This document shows positions 6,777 to 10,612 of a stretch of DNA of 10,612 nt, piece after piece. The stretch covers positions 1 to 10,612 of the forward strand of contig CAZUVQ010000065.1 in assembly GCA_964623915.1 (NCBI GenBank), written 5' to 3'. The notes beneath the pieces were generated by a model, which was given only the letters and a program-made list of their open reading frames with translations, did not search any database and was not told where the DNA came from. Every line of letters begins with the position of its first letter. The first letter of the stretch is position 1. A program made the position numbers and the translations under genes. This DNA is from CAZUVQ01 sp964623915 (lineage in GTDB: Bacteria > Bacillota > Clostridia > UMGS1883 > UMGS1540).

Positions 6777-7157
6777 GTGAGAGGCGCAATAATTGCCGGC
6801 TGTATTTTTGTTGTTATGGTTATAGGAATGTTTTTTTCGCTGTTGGCACTTGAAAAGTCTTGCAAGGAAATATCTGATACAGCAGAAAACATCTATCAGC
6901 GTGCCAGCGAGCAAAGCTTTGAGGAAGCACAAAAAATGATGAAAGAGCTTGAGGATATGTGGACTAAAAAATCTAAATGGGTCTCAATGCTCGTGGATCA
7001 CGGAGAAACGGATGAAATTATGAAAACCATAGCAGCTCTTGGGGAATACGTAAAGTATGCTGAAATACCCGAGCTTATGGCAGAAATTAAAACACTGAAG
7101 ATACTTATAGAGCATATACCGGAAAAGGAGCGACCCGGTCTGAGAAATATATTTTAA
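6777..7157 (+). CDS. DUF4363 family membrane-anchored protein
   Basis: This 126-residue protein has one N-terminal membrane segment (about 4-24) and a helical, probably extracytoplasmic, remainder rich in Glu, Lys and Met. The pattern W62…KSKW68, then a histidine (H75) and a long amphipathic helix resembles DUF4363 of Clostridia, which to my knowledge often lies next to DUF421 genes. No catalytic motif is seen; a structural or regulatory partner of the DUF421 protein is a reasonable guess. The start is GTG, with GGGGAG (6765-6770) overlapping the end of the previous gene and 6 bases of spacing. The first residues MRGAIIAGCIFVVM would be the membrane anchor; the cysteine at 9 is not in a good lipobox. 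Confidence 0.8.
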   Translation: MRGAIIAGCIFVVMVIGMFFSLLALEKSCKEISDTAENIYQRASEQSFEEAQKMMKELEDMWTKKSKWVSMLVDHGETDEIMKTIAALGEYVKYAEIPELMAEIKTLKILIEHIPEKERPGLRNIF

Positions 7158-7186
7158 TTAAAACGTCAGAGTAAGCCAAAATATGT

Positions 7187-7218
7187 TTTATTGCTATTTG
7201 CAATAAATCCAATATATT
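7187..7218 (+). promoter_or_regulatory. Small hairpin and weak promoter candidate before the sugar nucleotidyltransferase
   Basis: TTTATTG (7187-7193) and CAATAAA (7201-7207) are perfect inverted halves around a 7-base loop. TTGCTA (7191-7196) and TATATT (7213-7218) with 16 bases between them could form a weak promoter whose -35 sits inside the hairpin. If neither is real, the gene at 7240 is simply read through from 6102. Confidence 0.25.
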
Positions 7219-7239
7219 AAGAAATACGGGGGATTTCAC

Positions 7240-9633
7240 ATGAAGGCAATAATTATGGCTGGAGGAGAAGGAACAAGACTAAGACCGTTGACTTGCACAG
7301 CACCTAAGCCAATGGCTAAAATTATGAATAAGCCTGTTATGGAGCATATAATTGAACTTTTGAAAAAGCACGGTATCGTAGATATCGGGGTAACACTAAG
7401 ATATATGCCCGATGCAATCAAAAATTATTTCGGCGACGGCAGCCGATTCGGTGTTTCATTAACTTATTTTATTGAAGACCGTCCAAGAGGGACAGCAGGT
7501 TCTGTAGCTGATTGCCGTAATTATCTTGATGAGGATTTTCTGGTTATCAGCGGAGATGCACTTTGCAGTATCGACATTGAAGCAGCGGTAAACTGGCATA
7601 AAAGCAAAAAAGCCGAGGCAACAATTGTTCTCCATACTATGGACATACCTCTTGAATACGGAGTTGTTGTCTGTGACAAAAACGGAAAAATTTTAAGGTT
7701 TGTTGAAAAACCTTCATGGGGACAGGTTTTCAGTGACAGGGTAAATACCGGAATATATATACTCAAGCCATCTGTTCTTGATATGGTGGGTCAAGAGATG
7801 TGTGATTTTTCAAAGGATGTTTTTCCGGCGTTGCTGGCGGGCAACAGGGAGCTTTATGGCTACACCGCAGATGGCTACTGGTGTGATATAGGTGATGTTG
7901 ATGTATTAAGACACTGTCATTTTGATATATTCAACAAAAAAATAACCGTCAGAATTGACGGCAGGGAAACGGAAGAAAATATATTTATTGGTGAAGGAGC
8001 CATAATAGAAAACGGAGCAAAGCTGATATCCCCCGTGTATATCGGCAGAGGAAGCAGAATAAGGGCAGGTGCTGTTATTGACAGCTATACTGTTATTGGT
8101 GAAAACTCCACAATAAATGCAGGGGTGTCAGTTAAACGCACGGTTGTGGGTAGCGGTGTTGTAATTGGAAACAACTCGGAAATACGCGGGTCTGTTATTT
8201 GTGACAGGGCTGTGGTAAGAGGCAGAGCTTCTGTTTTTGAGCAGTCAGTAATCGGCGAAGGGTCGCTCGTAGGAGAAGGGGCAATAGTGAAGCCGGGCGT
8301 TAGGGTATGGCCTTACAAAAACGTCGGGGTAAAAGAAACTGTCAGTTCAAATCTTGTATGGGGTAAAAACCAGGGCAAAAATATATTCGGAGAAAAAGGC
8401 ATATACGGAGAAATCTGTATAGACATGACTGTGGAGCTGGCATCATTAATAGGAGCGGCAACGGGAAGCATTGCAAAGGGGAAAATTGGTGTTTCGTCAG
8501 ATGGTTCACCTGGGGGAAACATGATTAAAAGTGCAGTTTTATCAGGTGTAATGTCCTCAGAAGCTCAGGCTTTTGACTTAGGTGAGCAGCCGTTATCCGT
8601 GACAAGGGCAGGTATTAGGTGTTTTGGGCTTGATGGCGGAATACACACCAGTGTTGAAAAAACAGCGGGTCGTATTATTATTTTAAATGAATATGGTTGC
8701 GAAGCAGATAACGGCGCCGAAAGAAAATTACAAATGCTTCTTGACAGGGAAGATTTCATGAGGGCAGAGGCAGACACCATCAAAGATGTTATTTATGAGG
8801 GCGAATTTGTTAATAAATATCAGGGTGATATTGTCTCTATTATTAAAAGTAAAAATATGGATTACTCCATTCTTGCACATTGCGAGTCAAGGTGGGGTGA
8901 AAAGCTTCTTTGTGCGGTGGCGGGCGATTTAGGGCTGCGGCTTTTGTTCACTTCCAAAAACAATATTGAGGATATAGCAAAAGAGACTTGTGAAAACAAT
9001 TTTGATTTAGGGGTTCAGATAGATGCTGACTGCGGCGGACTTGTGCTTTGTGACAATAACGGAAGAATTGCAGATAAATATAAGTATCATATACTCACTT
9101 CGTTGATAATAATGAAGCAATACGAAAATGCAAATATTGCGGTGCCGGTTACAGCTCCTTCAGTTATAGAAGAGCTTGCCGAAAAATACGGTGCAAATGT
9201 TACAAGAACACGGGATTGCATTTCCGAACAGCTGAAAACCTATAATGATACAAAACCTGAATACAGGGAACAGCTGATATATGCTACCGATGCAATTTAT
9301 TCAATAGTAAAGATTCTGGATTATATGACGGCAAGTAGTATAAATTTGTCGGATTTGCTCGGAGAAATACCTGATTATTATATAATAAGGAAAGAGATAG
9401 ACTGTGCCCCACAGGACAAGGGCAGAATAATAAGAGAAATGCTTGATTATAACGACTGCTACGCAGATTCTGACGGGGTAAGGGTAAAAAAGAAAGATGG
9501 CTATGTTCTTATTATACCTTCAGGAGATAAAAACGGTTGCCGCGTGTATGCAGAGGCGCAAAAAGAAGAATATGCACAGGAGTTGGCTATCGAATATAAT
9601 AAGATAATTCGAAATATGTTGAAAAAAGAATAA
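7240..9633 (+). CDS. Nucleotidyltransferase–LbH–degenerate phosphohexomutase fusion (ManC/GMP-like)
   Basis: The protein has 797 residues in three parts. Residues 1-235 form a sugar-1-phosphate nucleotidyltransferase: MAGGEGTRLRPLT (6-18), KPM (23-25), GD (105-106, metal), FVEKP (154-158), NTGIY (169-173) and CDIGD (215-219). Residues 248-360 are hexapeptide repeats of a left-handed beta-helix. Residues 380-797 have the alpha-D-phosphohexomutase layout, but its hallmark loops are altered: no TASHNP serine loop (IHTSVEK at 468-474), DADCGG (595-600) in place of DxDxDR, and PSGDKNG (760-766) in place of the SGTEP phosphate loop. It probably makes a nucleotide sugar, such as GDP-mannose or a dTDP/UDP-hexose, for cell-surface glycans; the mutase part may be regulatory or structural. 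The ATG is preceded by GGGGGA (7228-7233). Similar fusions with altered mutase loops occur in other phyla. The exact nucleotide and sugar are unknown. Confidence 0.85.
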   Translation: MKAIIMAGGEGTRLRPLTCTAPKPMAKIMNKPVMEHIIELLKKHGIVDIGVTLRYMPDAIKNYFGDGSRFGVSLTYFIEDRPRGTAGSVADCRNYLDEDFLVISGDALCSIDIEAAVNWHKSKKAEATIVLHTMDIPLEYGVVVCDKNGKILRFVEKPSWGQVFSDRVNTGIYILKPSVLDMVGQEMCDFSKDVFPALLAGNRELYGYTADGYWCDIGDVDVLRHCHFDIFNKKITVRIDGRETEENIFIGEGAIIENGAKLISPVYIGRGSRIRAGAVIDSYTVIGENSTINAGVSVKRTVVGSGVVIGNNSEIRGSVICDRAVVRGRASVFEQSVIGEGSLVGEGAIVKPGVRVWPYKNVGVKETVSSNLVWGKNQGKNIFGEKGIYGEICIDMTVELASLIGAATGSIAKGKIGVSSDGSPGGNMIKSAVLSGVMSSEAQAFDLGEQPLSVTRAGIRCFGLDGGIHTSVEKTAGRIIILNEYGCEADNGAERKLQMLLDREDFMRAEADTIKDVIYEGEFVNKYQGDIVSIIKSKNMDYSILAHCESRWGEKLLCAVAGDLGLRLLFTSKNNIEDIAKETCENNFDLGVQIDADCGGLVLCDNNGRIADKYKYHILTSLIIMKQYENANIAVPVTAPSVIEELAEKYGANVTRTRDCISEQLKTYNDTKPEYREQLIYATDAIYSIVKILDYMTASSINLSDLLGEIPDYYIIRKEIDCAPQDKGRIIREMLDYNDCYADSDGVRVKKKDGYVLIIPSGDKNGCRVYAEAQKEEYAQELAIEYNKIIRNMLKKE

Positions 9634-9650
9634 TATAATAATTATTAAAC

Positions 9651-9704
9651 ACAATAACTGCTTTTATTTATACAAATTGACTAAAAGAAGGATGCAGTTA
9701 TTGT
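9651..9704. repeat. Inverted repeat with 32-base loop downstream of the fusion gene
   Basis: ACAATAACTGC (9651-9661) and GCAGTTATTGT (9694-9704) are perfect 11-base complements separated by 32 bases. It lies 17 bases past the stop at 9633. The right arm has no T-run after it, so it is not a classical terminator. It could be an RNA stem, a protein-binding site or a small repeat. Confidence 0.5.
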
Positions 9705-9741
9705 ATTACATACACAAATTTGATTTATTTTTGTAAAATAC

Positions 9742-9770
9742 TTGAAATAAAAATTTTTATTATATATAAT
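9742..9770 (+). promoter_or_regulatory. Strong sigma-A promoter of the secreted cadherin-like gene
   Basis: TTGAAA (9742-9747), 17 bases, then a perfect TATAAT (9765-9770). The start of transcription would be near 9777, giving a 5' leader of about 65 bases with AAGGGAG (9826-9832) 9 bases before the ATG. The best promoter match in the window, suggesting high expression independent of the upstream gene. Confidence 0.65.
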
Positions 9771-9841
9771 AACTTATGTAGTATAGACATCTCTATGGAA
9801 GGCATATATTTACTTTAAAATTTTGAAGGGAGAAATGAAAA

Positions 9842-10612
9842 ATGAAGAGCTTTTTAAAAGCAACACGCGCAGGGCTTGTTATTATGATAGCTTTGTGTAT
9901 GGTAATGTCATTTGTTACCGTTGTAAGCGCTGCTGATGCAGTAATCGGTAACATTGTAAAAACAGCCCCAGTAACTGAAGGTGGTGACTACACCGTAACA
10001 GTACCGGTATCGGGTATTGAAACAGATGGTGACGCAACTATTTTGATTTACGAAACAGGAGAGATAATTGATAAAACTACAATAAAATATGTCAACCAGG
10101 AACCAACTGATGCAGGTGCATATACATTCACCGCAGTACTCAAAAAGGGTAATTACACAGTTAAAGCAGGCGGTACAGGTAGTGCTATGGCTGACGTAGA
10201 GACTTTGGATCTTAACACCGCACCTACTTTCTCAGTAACTACTGATACTAAAGAAATACCTGAGGATTCAGAAATAGGCACAGAAATTGGTACATACACA
10301 GCTACTGATATTGACGGTGATACTCTTACATATTCATTAAGCGGCGGTGCTGATGCTGCAAGCTTTACAGTAGATAGTAATGGTAGAGTAACAACAACTG
10401 CTGCTTTTGATTCTGGCTCACAAACAGAGTATAACTTTACTGTATTAGCAAATGATGGAGAGCTTGACTCCACAGCTGGTGTAGCAGTAACAGTTAATAT
10501 TACTGCTGTTGAAACAACAACAACAATAATCTCTTATGAACCTGTTAGTATAACAGGATTCACAGGCACAGCAGAAGCTGGCTTGGGTCTTCCTGCAAAG
10601 GTTACAGCATTA
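9842..10612 (+). CDS. Secreted cadherin-like repeat protein, 3' truncated by the window
   Basis: The frame is open from the ATG at 9842 to the last base, 257 codons with no stop. Residues 1-30 form a signal peptide: basic start MKSFLKATR, hydrophobic core, and VVSA-AD as the probable cleavage site. Residues 35-112 look like a beta-sandwich of unknown type. Residues 127-222 resemble a cadherin or cadherin-like repeat: IPEDSEIGTEIG (139-150), ATDIDGDTLTYSLSGG (154-169) with the calcium-binding DIDGD, then VDSNGRV (177-183) and LANDGELDS (202-210). A Thr-rich linker (TAVETTTT, 221-228) leads into a further domain that is cut off. Such repeats usually give calcium-stiffened surface or extracellular proteins that bind polysaccharides or other cells. 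An ATG at 9835 is out of frame. The C-terminal anchor, if any, lies beyond the window. Confidence 0.8.
   Translation, partial: MKSFLKATRAGLVIMIALCMVMSFVTVVSAADAVIGNIVKTAPVTEGGDYTVTVPVSGIETDGDATILIYETGEIIDKTTIKYVNQEPTDAGAYTFTAVLKKGNYTVKAGGTGSAMADVETLDLNTAPTFSVTTDTKEIPEDSEIGTEIGTYTATDIDGDTLTYSLSGGADAASFTVDSNGRVTTTAAFDSGSQTEYNFTVLANDGELDSTAGVAVTVNITAVETTTTIISYEPVSITGFTGTAEAGLGLPAKVTAL

Noticed and set aside
6134..6892. 252-codon open frame on the minus strand
   Set aside because: It lies antisense to the DUF421 and DUF4363 genes, has a low-complexity Ser/Ile-rich translation and no recognisable family or ribosome binding site.
10153..10473. 106-codon open frame on the minus strand
   Set aside because: It is the shadow of the Thr/Ala-rich cadherin-like gene, which has a signal peptide, promoter and ribosome binding site on the plus strand.

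Overview
The window looks like a chromosomal segment of a low-GC, spore-former-type Firmicute, most likely an uncultured or little-studied Clostridia member. The reasons are its AT-rich composition, the strong GGAGG-type ribosome binding sites with frequent GTG/TTG starts, the darA–holB–ricT order known from Bacillus and Clostridia, a DUF421–DUF4363 pair, and the remnant of a Clostridia-style Y1 (RAYT/IS200-like) transposase. The 100-base N run at 4473-4572 shows that this is a scaffolded draft assembly.

Layout. Positions 1-423 are mostly non-coding and contain a decayed mobile-element leader (about 222-297) and a probable promoter. An AMP-binding acyl-CoA synthetase (424-2070, +) follows. 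A second, better preserved copy of the same leader (2145-2280), running into the broken first codons of a Y1 transposase, lies between the synthetase and a hairpin terminator at 2361-2406. From 5957 down to 2410 the minus strand carries a four-gene operon: a [2Fe-2S]/ASKHA metalloprotein (RACo/DUF4445 type, 3' end lost in the gap), the c-di-AMP receptor darA (5' end lost in the gap), the DNA polymerase III delta' subunit holB, and ricT (yaaT/PSP1 family). The apparent single 568-codon frame across the Ns is an assembly artefact that joins two genes.

On the plus strand, a short intergenic region with divergent promoters (5958-6101) leads to a DUF421 (YetF-type) membrane protein and a DUF4363 protein (6102-7157). 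Next is a 797-residue nucleotidyltransferase–left-handed-beta-helix–phosphohexomutase fusion (7240-9633) whose mutase part has lost its recognisable catalytic motifs. After an intergenic region with a long-looped inverted repeat and a near-consensus promoter, a secreted cadherin-like protein starts at 9842 and runs off the end of the window.

How the genes fit together. holB, ricT and darA are housekeeping and regulatory genes for clamp loading, RNA processing and sporulation control, and c-di-AMP signalling. The ASKHA protein is an unusual companion for them. The DUF421/DUF4363 pair may act in the envelope or the spore; its upstream region has a tentative forespore-type promoter. The sugar-nucleotide enzyme and the secreted protein point to cell-surface functions. 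No CRISPR array, tRNA, rRNA, prophage or obvious defence system is visible. The best leads are the hidden gene boundary in the gap, the degenerate mutase domain and the paired transposase-leader remnants flanking the acyl-CoA synthetase.
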